Below, in pieces: positions 26,703-34,160 of a stretch of 34,160 nucleotides of DNA (the first letter of the stretch is position 1; each line of letters starts with the position of its first letter). The position numbers were made by a program, and so were the translations under genes. Location of the stretch: contig NZ_SPMY01000074.1 in the NCBI RefSeq assembly GCF_012939955.1, forward strand, positions 1 through 34,160, in the 5' to 3' direction. The stretch comes from Candidatus Accumulibacter phosphatis. Its GTDB lineage: Bacteria > Pseudomonadota > Gammaproteobacteria > Burkholderiales > Rhodocyclaceae. The notes under the pieces were generated by a model. The model saw only the letters and a program-made list of their open reading frames with translations, was not told where the DNA came from and searched no databases.

Positions 26703-26939
26703 ATGAGAGGCGCCGATGCCTATGTGCGTGCTCGAATTGACACCGATACCAAGGAGCGCGCCATTGTCGCACTGAAAGCAATGGACCTGTCCATTTCTGA
26801 TGCTATTCGCCTGTTGATGGCGCACGTAGCGGATGAGCGCTGCTTACCGTTTGAGGTCAAGATGAAGAGCGTGAAGAAGCGCAACTGGAAGCATGGAAAA
26901 GCCAGCGTCTCGACAGCGCAACCCACTGTAAGAGACTAG
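26703..26939 (+). CDS. Orphan RelB/DinJ-family antitoxin
   Basis: A 78-aa protein with the RelB/DinJ pattern: ADAYVRARIDTDTKERA ribbon and helix, LDLSISDAIRLL-like second helix (here MDLSISDAIRLLMAHV), then LPFEVK. This family neutralises RelE/YafQ ribosome-dependent mRNA nucleases and represses its operon. I chose ATG 26703 for its strong AGGAGG at 26691-26696, rather than an upstream ATG at 26604. No toxin gene follows: 26940-27131 holds nothing recognisable. It may be the survivor of a broken module, or it may act on a toxin elsewhere. The basic C-terminal tail is longer than usual. Confidence 0.75.
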   Translation: MRGADAYVRARIDTDTKERAIVALKAMDLSISDAIRLLMAHVADERCLPFEVKMKSVKKRNWKHGKASVSTAQPTVRD

Positions 26940-27131
26940 CGGAAGGCTGCCACAAGCAATCGAAATCTAACGCCCTGCTCAGTCTTTTCCTGGTCAGGTT
27001 CCATGCCCGGAAACAGAAGCGCCGTTTCAGCGCCAAGGTTTCGCGCTAGCCGAGAAGAAGACTACGGGGCAAGTGACACTGCTTTTTTTTGGGCGCTACG
27101 TCTTCGAGCAGGCAAAGAGAGAAAGCTCGTA

Positions 27132-28028
27132 TCAGCGGCGAACAAACTGAATGGGCTGTAACTCCCCAGCCGGGCTTTCAGGCTGAAAGGTGACATGATC
27201 GATCCCCTGGTCGCTGGCCACAGCTCTGAGCAAGTGCAGGGTTTGTGGCCAAGAGGCGAGATTGGCGACCAGAACATGGGCAGACAGGGCCAGTCGCTCG
27301 GAGGCGATCGGCCAGACATGTAGATCGTGTACTTCGCTGACCCCAGGTACTTCTGCGAGCGCTTGTCCGACCAGCTCGATATTCATCGTAAAGGGCACGC
27401 CATCAAGGGTGGCATGCAAGGCTTCGCGCAGCAGACCGACGCTGGAGGCGAGAATCAGTCCGCCGATCAGGATCGACAACAAGGGGTCAATTGGCGTCCA
27501 TCCGGTAAGCCAGATCACGACTCCTGCGGCGATGGCGGCCACCGATCCCAGTGCATCGTCCATGACGTGCAGCATTGCGGCGCGAACGTTCAGATTGCGC
27601 TCACCCCGTGAAAGTATCCACGCGACGACGAGATTGATCAGCAACCCGAGCACGGCGACGATGCTGACTGTTGCACCATTGATACTTCCCGGGTGCTGCA
27701 GACGTTGCCAGGCTTCGCTGCCGATGACGAAGACCACGGCCACCATGGAAAGTGCATTGATCAATGCGGCCAGGAATTCGACCCGACCCAAACCATAGGT
27801 ATGCCGGCGGCTGGGGGGGCGGGCTGCCAACCAGGCAGCCAAGGCGGATATACCGAGCGACGCGCCATCGGTAACCATGTGGCCGGCGTCTGCCAGCAAG
27901 GCCAAGGATCCCGAGTGCCAACCAGCAATCAGCTCGACTATCGAGAAGCCAAGCGTAAGTGCAAGGGCGAGCAGGAGGTTCTTACCTGTAGTGCTGCTGT
28001 GCGCATGCGCGTGATCACGTTCGCTCAT
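27132..28028 (-). CDS. Cation diffusion facilitator (CDF) metal exporter, ZitB/CzcD-like
   Basis: A 298-aa inner-membrane proton-coupled divalent metal antiporter with six predicted membrane segments. A short His-rich N-terminus (HAHAH) is present. The transport site is seen as H50/D54 in DAGHMVTD (segment 2) and H154/D158 in HVMDD (segment 5), the HD-HD set typical of Zn/Cd exporters. The cytosolic C-terminal domain has VSEVHDLHVWPI. It is the last gene of the minus-strand ars unit, 75 nt after the sigma factor gene, so it may be co-transcribed or have its own promoter in the gap. Its substrate is more likely zinc or cadmium than arsenic. Confidence 0.88.
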   Translation of the reverse strand: MSERDHAHAHSSTTGKNLLLALALTLGFSIVELIAGWHSGSLALLADAGHMVTDGASLGISALAAWLAARPPSRRHTYGLGRVEFLAALINALSMVAVVFVIGSEAWQRLQHPGSINGATVSIVAVLGLLINLVVAWILSRGERNLNVRAAMLHVMDDALGSVAAIAAGVVIWLTGWTPIDPLLSILIGGLILASSVGLLREALHATLDGVPFTMNIELVGQALAEVPGVSEVHDLHVWPIASERLALSAHVLVANLASWPQTLHLLRAVASDQGIDHVTFQPESPAGELQPIQFVRR

Positions 28029-28103
28029 GACAATCCCTCGGTGGTGTTCAGGGCAGGCGCCACCAACAAAGCGACGACCTGCGGGGCGATACCGTCAAGA
28101 ACA

Positions 28104-28640
28104 CTACAACGGTGGGCGCGGCGTAAAACAGCAGACACGACCGTCCTCATCGAAGCGGACACGACACGCTTTTATCATTCGCTCTTTCAGGCGTTTGCGG
28201 GCACGCTGAATGCGTGACTTGGCGCCAGCCAGCGTTATGCCGAGGCGATCCGCGAGTTCTTGTTGCGACAGTCCTTCGATGTCGCACAAGGTGATTGCCA
28301 GCCGATCGGCTTCGGCAAGTTCCGAGAGCACCCGGGGCAGACACCGGTTCAGGTCGTCGACTGCCGGGAGAAGTTCGTTCTGTGGGGCGGGTAAATCGTC
28401 CGGCAGTGGGAGGTTTTCACGCACTGCTCGTAGACGGTCGACCAGCGCATTGCGCGCCACGCGGAAAAGCCATGCCCGAGGGTCGTCGACTGCGCAGAAC
28501 AGTTTTCCTTGCATCAAGGCCTTGATGAAAACCTCTTGAAGTACTTCGTCCGCATCATCGCGACCGATTTGATGGCGCAGATAGCCACGTAACTGTGACT
28601 CGCACATCGACCAGGCTGTAAGCAGGCACGGAGTACTCAT
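28104..28640 (-). CDS. ECF-type sigma factor, SigZ-like
   Basis: A 178-aa sigma-70 family protein. Region 2 has DADEVLQEVFIKAL and PRAWLFRVARNALVDRLR; region 4 has EADRLAITLCDIEGLSQQEL, then LGITLAGAKSRIQRARKRLK, the -35-binding helix-turn-helix. The size and the short C-terminal tail with cysteines (ACRVRFDEDGRVCC) match SigZ-like factors. It starts 2 nt after the acr3 stop, so it is coupled to the ars genes. No anti-sigma gene is adjacent. The vicinal cysteines might sense metal or arsenite; that is speculative. Confidence 0.82.
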   Translation of the reverse strand: MSTPCLLTAWSMCESQLRGYLRHQIGRDDADEVLQEVFIKALMQGKLFCAVDDPRAWLFRVARNALVDRLRAVRENLPLPDDLPAPQNELLPAVDDLNRCLPRVLSELAEADRLAITLCDIEGLSQQELADRLGITLAGAKSRIQRARKRLKERMIKACRVRFDEDGRVCCFTPRPPL

Positions 28641-28642
28641 GC

Positions 28643-29704
28643 CTATCTGCAGTTTTCTTTGTCGAGATCGTCCCCGCCGGTGGCCGGAGCATAGCGGTAC
28701 CAGTGTTCGCTGCGATTGACGAGTGCCACCAAGGACAGCATTACCGGCACCTCAACCAGCACGCCGACCACGGTGGCCAGCGCCGCACCAGAGTTCAGGC
28801 CAAACAGCGAAATCGCCACTGCCACCGCCAACTCGAAGAAGTTCGAGGTCCCGATCAGACAGGCGGGGCCGGCAACGTTGTGCGGTAGCTTCAGCATGCG
28901 AGCGCCAATCATGCCGATGGCGAAAATGCCATAGGTTTGCACAATCAGCGGCACCGCGATCATCGCGATCACCAGGGGCCGGTTAACGATGGTCCCGGCC
29001 TGGAAGCCGAACAGCAGTACCACGGTGGCAATCAGTCCGACGACGGACCACGGCTTGAGCTTCGCCACGAAGTCGGCCACCGCGTGTGAACTGCGGCGCT
29101 CCAGCGCGTGCCGTGTGGCCATGCCGGCGGCCAGAGGAAGAACCACGTACAAGACGGTCGACAGCACCAGGGTTTCCCATGGCACGCTGATGTTGGTGAC
29201 GCCCAGCAGGAAGGCGGCGATCGGTGCGAACGCGAACACCATGATGAGGTCGTTCACCGACACCTGCACCAGTGTGTAGTTGGCGTCGCCCTTCACCAAT
29301 TGGCTCCACACGAACACCATCGCGGTGCAAGGCGCCACACCGAGCAGGATCATGCCGGCGATGTATTCGTTGGCCGACTGTGGGTCGACCCAGGGTGCGA
29401 ACAGGTGCTTAAAGAACAGCACGCCGAGCGCGGCCATCGTAAACGGCTTGATCAGCCAGTTCACGACCAGTGTCAGCAGCAGGCCCCGCGGCTTCTTGCC
29501 GACGTCCTTCACCGCATGCCAGTCGATCTGGATCATCATCGGGTAGATCATTACCCAAATGAACACTGCCACCACCAGGTTCACATGGGCGATCTCCAGC
29601 CCGGCGATGATCTGGAAGGCATCGGGCATTGCCAGGCCCAGCGCGACGCCAGCAAGGATGCCCAGCGCGACCCAGACGGTTAGATAACGTTCAAACAGTC
29701 CCAT
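28643..29704 (-). CDS. acr3: ACR3-type arsenite efflux permease
   Basis: A 353-aa inner-membrane arsenite exporter of the ACR3 branch of the bile acid/Na symporter superfamily, with ten predicted helices. The essential cysteine is C126 in [13 protein letters not shown], and the conserved glutamate is E291 in [10 protein letters not shown]. Other family marks are YPMMIQIDW and [13 protein letters not shown]. It starts 1 nt after the arsA stop. ACR3 works alone by proton motive force, but when arsA and arsD are linked it is probably energised by the ATPase. Confidence 0.92.
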   Translation of the reverse strand: MGLFERYLTVWVALGILAGVALGLAMPDAFQIIAGLEIAHVNLVVAVFIWVMIYPMMIQIDWHAVKDVGKKPRGLLLTLVVNWLIKPFTMAALGVLFFKHLFAPWVDPQSANEYIAGMILLGVAPCTAMVFVWSQLVKGDANYTLVQVSVNDLIMVFAFAPIAAFLLGVTNISVPWETLVLSTVLYVVLPLAAGMATRHALERRSSHAVADFVAKLKPWSVVGLIATVVLLFGFQAGTIVNRPLVIAMIAVPLIVQTYGIFAIGMIGARMLKLPHNVAGPACLIGTSNFFELAVAVAISLFGLNSGAALATVVGVLVEVPVMLSLVALVNRSEHWYRYAPATGGDDLDKENCR

Positions 29705-29705
29705 G

Positions 29706-31496
29706 TCAGACCCCGGTTGTCGTTTTCAAAGGCACTTCACCTGCCAGTTCGAGCAGGCGTCCGACGCCGACTGGTTCCGCTTCCAATAACGGAACCACCG
29801 CGTGACGCACGGCATGGCGGGTGGCAACCGCCTCGATCTCGCGCAGCTCGGTCGCAGCGCGACGGTGCAGCAGGGGTGAGCAGGTGTTGGCCACGGCAAC
29901 GCTGGCGTTGACGATCCAGGCCCAGGGCTCGATGCCGGCGCGGCGCAGATCGGCCTGCAGACTCGCCGCTTCGAGGATCGGAGTGGTCTCGGCTAGCGTG
30001 GCGATGATCACCTTGGTCTGCTTCGGATCCTGCAGCTGCATCATCGGTGTGGTGAAGTTCATACCCTTGCCGCCCATCTGGCGCGCCACCTCGCGGTGAT
30101 AGGCACCGGTGGCGTCGAGTAAAAGCAGGGTGTGTCCAGTGGGCGCCGTGTCCATCACGACAAACCTGCGCCCGGCCTCACGAATCACGCGCGAGAAAGC
30201 CCGGAACACCGCGACTTCCTCGGTGCAGGGTGAGCGTAGGTCCTCTTCGAGCAGCTTGCGCCCCTGCTCGTCGAGTTGCGCACCTTTACTCGCCATGATC
30301 TGCTTGCGGTAGCGCTCGGTTTCCACCTGCGGATCGATGCGGCTGACCGCGAGATCGGGTAGCGTGCTATCCATAGTCTCGGCCAGATGTGCGGCGGGGT
30401 CGGATGTCGTCAGATGCACGGGCAAGCCGCGCTGTGCAAGCGCCACCGAAATCGCTGCTGCTAGCGTGGTCTTGCCCACGCCTCCCTTGCCCATCAGCAT
30501 GATGAGGCCGTGGCCATCGGCGGCGATGTCGTTGATAAGATCGGCCAGTGCTGGAGCGTCGAGGTGGGGATCGGACTCTACAGCCTGGTCGGCAGCCAAA
30601 TCGCCGCCGCCATTTTCGTTGAACAGGTGACGCAGCGCCTCGAGTCCAACCAGGTTGTAGGCCTTTAGTGCGATGTGGTCGCAGGGGAGCGCCGCTAGCG
30701 TTTCTGGCAGTTCACCGAGTGCCGCCTGCTCGCGCGCATGGATCGCTGCGGCGAGTGCGTCGTTTTTGGCTTCACCCGTCGGCAGCTCGCCGTTGATCAC
30801 CAGGTACTGCCGCGTCAACCCGATCGCGGCAAGCTCCTCATGGGTCCGCGCCACTTCTCGCAGCGTGGCTTTCTGTGCGCGGGCAACCAGCACCAGACGC
30901 GTGCGCGACGAGTCGGCCAGCGCCTCTACCGCCGCACGATATTGGGCGCGTTGCTTCTCAAGCCCGGCAAGTGGCCCGAGGCAGGAAGCGTCGCCCTTGC
31001 CTGCGTCGAGAAAGCCGGACCATGCGCCAGGGAGTTGCAATAACCGGATCGTATGCCCGGTAGGCGCGGTGTCGAACAGGATGTGAACGTAATCAACCAT
31101 CAGCGCCGCATCGGTGAGCAGCGCGGTGAATTCGTCGAAGGCAGCGATCTCCGTGGTGCACGCACCGGACAGCTGTTCCTCGATGCCCTTCACCACCGCG
31201 TCGGGCAAGCGCCCGCGCACCGGCCCGAGCAAGCGATCACGGTAGACCTGTGCCGCAGCCTGTGGGTCGATCTCGAGTGCATCCAGACCAGGCACCGCGG
31301 TGATCGGCGTGATGCGATTACCGATTGCCACGCCGAACACCTGCCCAACATTTGAGGCCGGGTCGGTGCTGACCAGCAGCACTCGGCGTTCGGCTGCCGC
31401 CAGGCGCACTGCCGCGGCGCAGGCGATCGAGGTCTTGCCGACGCCACCCTTGCCGGTGAAAAAGAGGAAGCGCGGTGGATTCGTCAGGAAGTTCAT
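29706..31496 (-). CDS. arsA: ArsA arsenite-stimulated ATPase (two-domain)
   Basis: A 596-aa cytosolic ATPase made of two homologous halves. Deviant Walker A motifs are GKGGVGKTS at 15-23 and GKGGVGKTT at 336-344; signal motifs [12 protein letters not shown] and [12 protein letters not shown] lie in each half. The arsenite-binding cysteines are at C113 and C172, the same numbers as in the plasmid R773 protein, and at C424 (equivalent to C422). It receives As(III) from ArsD and drives export through the permease encoded just downstream. The gene lies 16 nt after arsD. Full length, no lesions seen. Confidence 0.95.
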   Translation of the reverse strand: MNFLTNPPRFLFFTGKGGVGKTSIACAAAVRLAAAERRVLLVSTDPASNVGQVFGVAIGNRITPITAVPGLDALEIDPQAAAQVYRDRLLGPVRGRLPDAVVKGIEEQLSGACTTEIAAFDEFTALLTDAALMVDYVHILFDTAPTGHTIRLLQLPGAWSGFLDAGKGDASCLGPLAGLEKQRAQYRAAVEALADSSRTRLVLVARAQKATLREVARTHEELAAIGLTRQYLVINGELPTGEAKNDALAAAIHAREQAALGELPETLAALPCDHIALKAYNLVGLEALRHLFNENGGGDLAADQAVESDPHLDAPALADLINDIAADGHGLIMLMGKGGVGKTTLAAAISVALAQRGLPVHLTTSDPAAHLAETMDSTLPDLAVSRIDPQVETERYRKQIMASKGAQLDEQGRKLLEEDLRSPCTEEVAVFRAFSRVIREAGRRFVVMDTAPTGHTLLLLDATGAYHREVARQMGGKGMNFTTPMMQLQDPKQTKVIIATLAETTPILEAASLQADLRRAGIEPWAWIVNASVAVANTCSPLLHRRAATELREIEAVATRHAVRHAVVPLLEAEPVGVGRLLELAGEVPLKTTTGV

Positions 31497-31512
31497 AACT
31501 GGTCTCAGGCGC

Positions 31513-31878
31513 TCAGCAGCAGCGGCTGCCAGAGCAGCAATCTGAAGCCGCGACCGCCTCTAGCTTCGCCGGTTGAGCGATACCCGCCCAGCGCGCCAGA
31601 TCGCAGCGCTCCGGATAGCGGCCGGCGAGCGCGAGCTGGCCATCAACCAGCACCAGTGGCAATGCCTCCTGCCCGGAACGTTCGAGAAAGTCCCTGACCG
31701 TTCCGTTGTTGGCAAAGACCAGCGGCTGCCGGGCGAGATTGAAGCGCTCGATCTGCACGCCGTACTGCTTCGCCCAGTCCACGTCGGCCGCGAAGCTTAC
31801 GAGAGCCTGGTCGATGTCGACGCCACACACGCCGGTGCTGCAGCACAGGGCTGGATCAAAGATCTGGATGTTGGCCAT
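31513..31878 (-). CDS. arsD: ArsD arsenic metallochaperone
   Basis: A 121-aa chaperone that carries arsenite to ArsA and weakly represses ars operons. The N-terminus shows the chaperone site ALCCSTGVCG with C12, C13 and C18. Two further vicinal pairs close the protein (DCCSGSRCC, about C114/C115 and C120/C121), as in longer ArsD proteins. I chose ATG 31878 because it begins the family-typical ANIQIFDPA; the frame extends upstream through arsC-overlapping sequence that is not ArsD-like. It is placed 38 nt after the arsC stop. Confidence 0.92.
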   Translation of the reverse strand: MANIQIFDPALCCSTGVCGVDIDQALVSFAADVDWAKQYGVQIERFNLARQPLVFANNGTVRDFLERSGQEALPLVLVDGQLALAGRYPERCDLARWAGIAQPAKLEAVAASDCCSGSRCC

Positions 31879-31916
31879 TTCGAGACTCCATCGAAAGTTG
31901 AAACACTGGCAAGAAA

Positions 31917-32396
31917 TTAGGGCACCAACTTGCCAATGCGATCCAGCTCGCGCTGTAGTTGGGCGTGGTCCCCCGCCGATGCGACCAGCGGCAGAGCAAG
32001 GAAGGCCTCGATGCGCACACGCAGGATGCGATAAGTGGCCATAAACGCTGCTTCGACGTCCTCTTCGCTTCCGTTTGTACGGCCAGGGTCTTCCACAGCC
32101 CAATGGCTTCGTACGACTTGCCCAAGGTATGCGGGGCAGCTCTCTCCTGCAGCGCTTGAACAGACCGTAACCACAATGTCTGGAGTAAGCGGCAGGTTTT
32201 CCCAAGATTTGCTGTAACAGCCAAGGGTAGAGATTCCCTCGCGGGCGAGCAAGGCGATCGCGCGCGAATTGAGGTGGCCAGTCGGTTTACTCCCCGCGCT
32301 CATGGCTTTCCAACCAGGGGGAGCGAGATGATTGAAGATGGCTTCGGCAAGGATAGAACGGCAGGAGTTGCCGGTGCACAGAAAAAGAAGATTCAT
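31917..32396 (-). CDS. arsC: Arsenate reductase, low-molecular-weight phosphatase type
   Basis: A 159-aa enzyme reducing arsenate to arsenite. The phosphatase-type loop CTGNSCRS spans C7-S14, and the redox pair is C79 and C87 in VTVCSSAAGESCPAYLG. The three-cysteine relay is that of thioredoxin- or mycothiol-independent PTP-fold ArsC proteins, with thioredoxin the likely reductant. It is the first gene of the minus-strand operon, divergent from the GAPDH-arsJ unit. Its product, As(III), feeds the ArsD-ArsA-ACR3 pump. Confidence 0.9.
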   Translation of the reverse strand: MNLLFLCTGNSCRSILAEAIFNHLAPPGWKAMSAGSKPTGHLNSRAIALLAREGISTLGCYSKSWENLPLTPDIVVTVCSSAAGESCPAYLGQVVRSHWAVEDPGRTNGSEEDVEAAFMATYRILRVRIEAFLALPLVASAGDHAQLQRELDRIGKLVP

Positions 32397-32575
32397 GGCA
32401 TCACCTTGGGTGAGTACGCGACGTCAGCGATGGGGCGATAAAAATCACGTTTCCATAGTTCTAATAATATAGTAAGATTTAGGTGTCGCACAAGCTGAAA
32501 TCGCTTGCCGCGTTCAGGTTTTTGGCTCACTGGCAGGTTTGCCGAGCACTACTCACCCTTTCGGAGGAACGAGAA
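32397..32575. promoter_or_regulatory. Divergent ars promoter region
   Basis: 179 bp between arsC and the GAPDH gene, AT-rich at 32440-32480. For arsC, a minus-strand pair TTGTGC (32493-32488) and TATATT (32471-32466), spaced 16 nt, is a fair promoter candidate. For the plus strand, TATAGT at 32468-32473 could be a -10 but lacks a good -35. I see no clean ArsR operator. GGAGG at 32563-32567 serves the GAPDH gene. Confidence 0.4.
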
Positions 32576-33586
32576 ATGACTATCAAGGTTGGCATCAACG
32601 GTTTCGGTCGCATGGGCAGGTTGGCGTTGCGCGCGGCATGGGACTATCCGGAACTCGAGGTCGTCCACATCAACGAAGCCAACGGGCCAGTGGAATCTGC
32701 GGCGCACCTGCTCGAATTCGATTCCGTGCAGGGCCGCTGGCAGCGTGACATTTCGGTCAGCAACGGGCACATGCTGGTGGGCGGCAAGTCGATCAGCTAC
32801 AGCAGCGCCAAAGACGTGGCCGGTGGCCCGTGGAGCGAAACTGGGGTGGACATCGTTCTCGAGGCCAGTGGCAAGTGGCGTACGGTCGGGCAACTGTCGC
32901 CCTATCTGGCAGCGGGAGTAAAGAAGGTCATTGTCGCCGCGCCGGTCAAGGACGGGGATGTCTTGAACGTCGTCATGGGGGTCAACGACCATCTCTACGA
33001 TCCGGCGCGCGACCAGATCGTCACCGCCGCCTCGTGCACCACCAATTGCCTGGCACCGGTGGTCAAGGTCGTCCATGAAGCAATCGGCATTACACGCGGG
33101 ATTATCACCACGATCCACAGCTCGACCAATACGCAGAGCGTGCACGATCAAATGCACAAGGACCTTCGTCGCGCCCGGGCAGCGAGTTTGTCACTGGTAC
33201 CGACGACCACCGGTTCGGCGACCGCCATCGCGCTGATTTTTCCGGAATTGAAGGGAAAACTCGATGGTCATGCGGTGCGCGTACCGCTGCTCAACGCTTC
33301 GCTGACTGATTGTGTTTTCGAGATGAAGCGCCCAACGACCGCCGCCGAAGTCAATGGCCTGTTCAAGGCAGCTGCTGAAGGCCCGCTGAAGGGAATCCTG
33401 GGCTACGAGGAGCGGCCGCTGGTTTCCATGGACTACCTGGGCGATCCGCGGTCGTCGATTGTTGACGCTGCGCACACGCTGGTGGTCGACGACACGATGC
33501 TCAAGATCTACGCCTGGTACGACAACGAGTGGGGTTACGCCAATCGTTACGTCGAGTTGGCGCGCAAGCTGGCGACTTCGCTCTAG
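32576..33586 (+). CDS. ArsJ-associated glyceraldehyde-3-phosphate dehydrogenase
   Basis: A complete 336-aa GAPDH. NAD-binding [15 protein letters not shown] is at residues 6-20, catalytic C154 in [11 protein letters not shown]181 in [14 protein letters not shown], and the C-terminal [16 protein letters not shown] start it at ATG 32576 with GGAGG 8 nt upstream; the frame upstream to 32483 is not GAPDH-like. Next to arsJ, this enzyme is expected to use arsenate in place of phosphate and make unstable 1-arseno-3-phosphoglycerate, which ArsJ exports and which then breaks down to arsenate outside. That pathway is established for arsJ-linked GAPDH; here it is inferred from adjacency. Confidence 0.92.
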   Translation: MTIKVGINGFGRMGRLALRAAWDYPELEVVHINEANGPVESAAHLLEFDSVQGRWQRDISVSNGHMLVGGKSISYSSAKDVAGGPWSETGVDIVLEASGKWRTVGQLSPYLAAGVKKVIVAAPVKDGDVLNVVMGVNDHLYDPARDQIVTAASCTTNCLAPVVKVVHEAIGITRGIITTIHSSTNTQSVHDQMHKDLRRARAASLSLVPTTTGSATAIALIFPELKGKLDGHAVRVPLLNASLTDCVFEMKRPTTAAEVNGLFKAAAEGPLKGILGYEERPLVSMDYLGDPRSSIVDAAHTLVVDDTMLKIYAWYDNEWGYANRYVELARKLATSL

Positions 33587-33676
33587 GTAGGCACTTCGTA
33601 GCATCGCGCCGGGGTTACTGCAGCCAATTTCGCGGACAAGAGCCCTGGTGCGCCGGCACCCCTTTGGAGGAACGCA

Positions 33677-34160
33677 ATGAGCGAGCCATCACAAGCCAAA
33701 ACCGACACATCGCGCGCTGGGCTGCGCAACTACGTATTGGTTACGGCCGCCTACTGGGCGGATACGGTGACCGATGGCGCAACGCGCATGTTGGTGCTGT
33801 TCTATTTCTACAACCTTGGCTACTCGCCTCTTGCCGTCGCCTCGCTGTTTATCTTCTACGAAGTCTTCGGCATTCTGACCAATCTCTTCGGTGGCTACAT
33901 CGGTGCCCGTTTCGGGCTCAAGTCAACGTTGTTCATCGGCCTTGGCACGCAGCTGGTGGCGCTGTCGATGCTCGCCTTCGCGCCACAGTCCTTGCTCGTC
34001 GTTGCCTGGGTGATGGCCTCCCAAGCCTTGAGCGGGATCGCCAAGGACATGACCAAGATGAGCTCGAAGAGCGCCGTCAAGCTGATCGTCCCGGAGAACG
34101 CATCCGACACGCTGTATCGCTGGGTGGCCATCCTGACCGGTTCGAAGAATGCGCTGAAGG
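33677..34160 (+). CDS. arsJ: ArsJ organoarsenical efflux permease (5' part)
   Basis: The first 161 residues of a major facilitator protein; the gene runs past the window end. ATG 33677 has GGAGG at 33666-33670. Hydrophobic segments alternate with loops: NYVLVTAAYWADTVTDGATRM, LVLFYFYNLGY, LFIFYEVFGILTNLFGGYIG, TQLVALSMLAFAPQ and a conserved SGIAKDMTKMSSKSAVK loop, which is characteristic of ArsJ. It exports 1-arseno-3-phosphoglycerate made by the GAPDH encoded 90 bp upstream, giving arsenate resistance without reduction. Confidence 0.88.
   Translation, partial: MSEPSQAKTDTSRAGLRNYVLVTAAYWADTVTDGATRMLVLFYFYNLGYSPLAVASLFIFYEVFGILTNLFGGYIGARFGLKSTLFIGLGTQLVALSMLAFAPQSLLVVAWVMASQALSGIAKDMTKMSSKSAVKLIVPENASDTLYRWVAILTGSKNALK

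Noticed and set aside
27083-27090. T8 run as terminator of the antitoxin gene
   Set aside because: No stem-loop precedes it.
1-34160. CRISPR arrays, tRNA and rRNA genes
   Set aside because: No regularly spaced direct repeats, cloverleaf-like sequences or rRNA segments were seen on reading both strands; short tRNA fragments cannot be fully excluded by eye.

Overview
The window is GC-rich proteobacterial DNA, most likely beta- or gamma-proteobacterial. This rests on an IHF-beta-type protein, ParDE and RelB/DinJ antitoxins, a CI-like repressor, and an ACR3/ArsA/ArsD/ArsJ arsenic cluster. It reads as accessory DNA: partition genes, two tyrosine recombinases, IS3-family remnants, toxin-antitoxin genes, an antiphage operon and metal(loid) resistance. 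No rRNA, tRNA or CRISPR array was seen.

Left part (1-8400). A histidine-kinase C-terminal fragment is followed by a CI-like repressor. Facing it on the minus strand are a coupled SPFH/band-7 membrane protein gene and an SH3-domain protein gene (frameshifted at a G6 run). Divergent from these is a ParM-type actin-like gene with a small ParR-like partner. About 1 kb without a convincing gene follows; it holds two DnaA-box-like 9-mers and a good intrinsic terminator. Then come a frameshifted Mth938-like gene and a complete short-chain dehydrogenase.

Mobile defence island (8640-25030). An IS3 OrfA remnant, a parDE operon and a tyrosine recombinase whose start overlaps the parE stop lead into an IHF-beta-like gene. 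The recombinase-IHF module is repeated in direct orientation at 23227-24734, where the IHF copy is killed by one nonsense codon. Between the copies lies one tightly coupled five-gene operon (11466-22825): a SNF2 helicase with a DUF3883 end, a Septu PtuA-like ATPase, a PtuB-like HNH nuclease, a DUF1156 adenine-type methyltransferase and a DUF499 ATPase. Methyltransferase, DUF499 ATPase and SNF2 helicase resemble the core of type 3 BREX (PglXI, BrxC/PglY, BrxHII), but PglZ and the small Brx proteins are absent and a Septu pair sits in the middle. This hybrid is the most interesting content. Helicase and DUF499 genes each carry two single-base frameshifts; three of the four are at homopolymers (A7, C6, G9). 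The system is therefore inactive, expressed through slippage, or affected by sequencing error.

Right part (25300-34160). An arsenic and metal resistance region. On the plus strand are an ArsP-type permease, a small thioredoxin-like protein and an orphan RelB/DinJ antitoxin. On the minus strand an operon runs arsC-arsD-arsA-acr3, then a SigZ-like ECF sigma factor and a CDF metal exporter. Divergently, a GAPDH gene and arsJ (cut by the window end) form the arsenate-to-1-arseno-3-phosphoglycerate export pathway. No arsR gene is visible.
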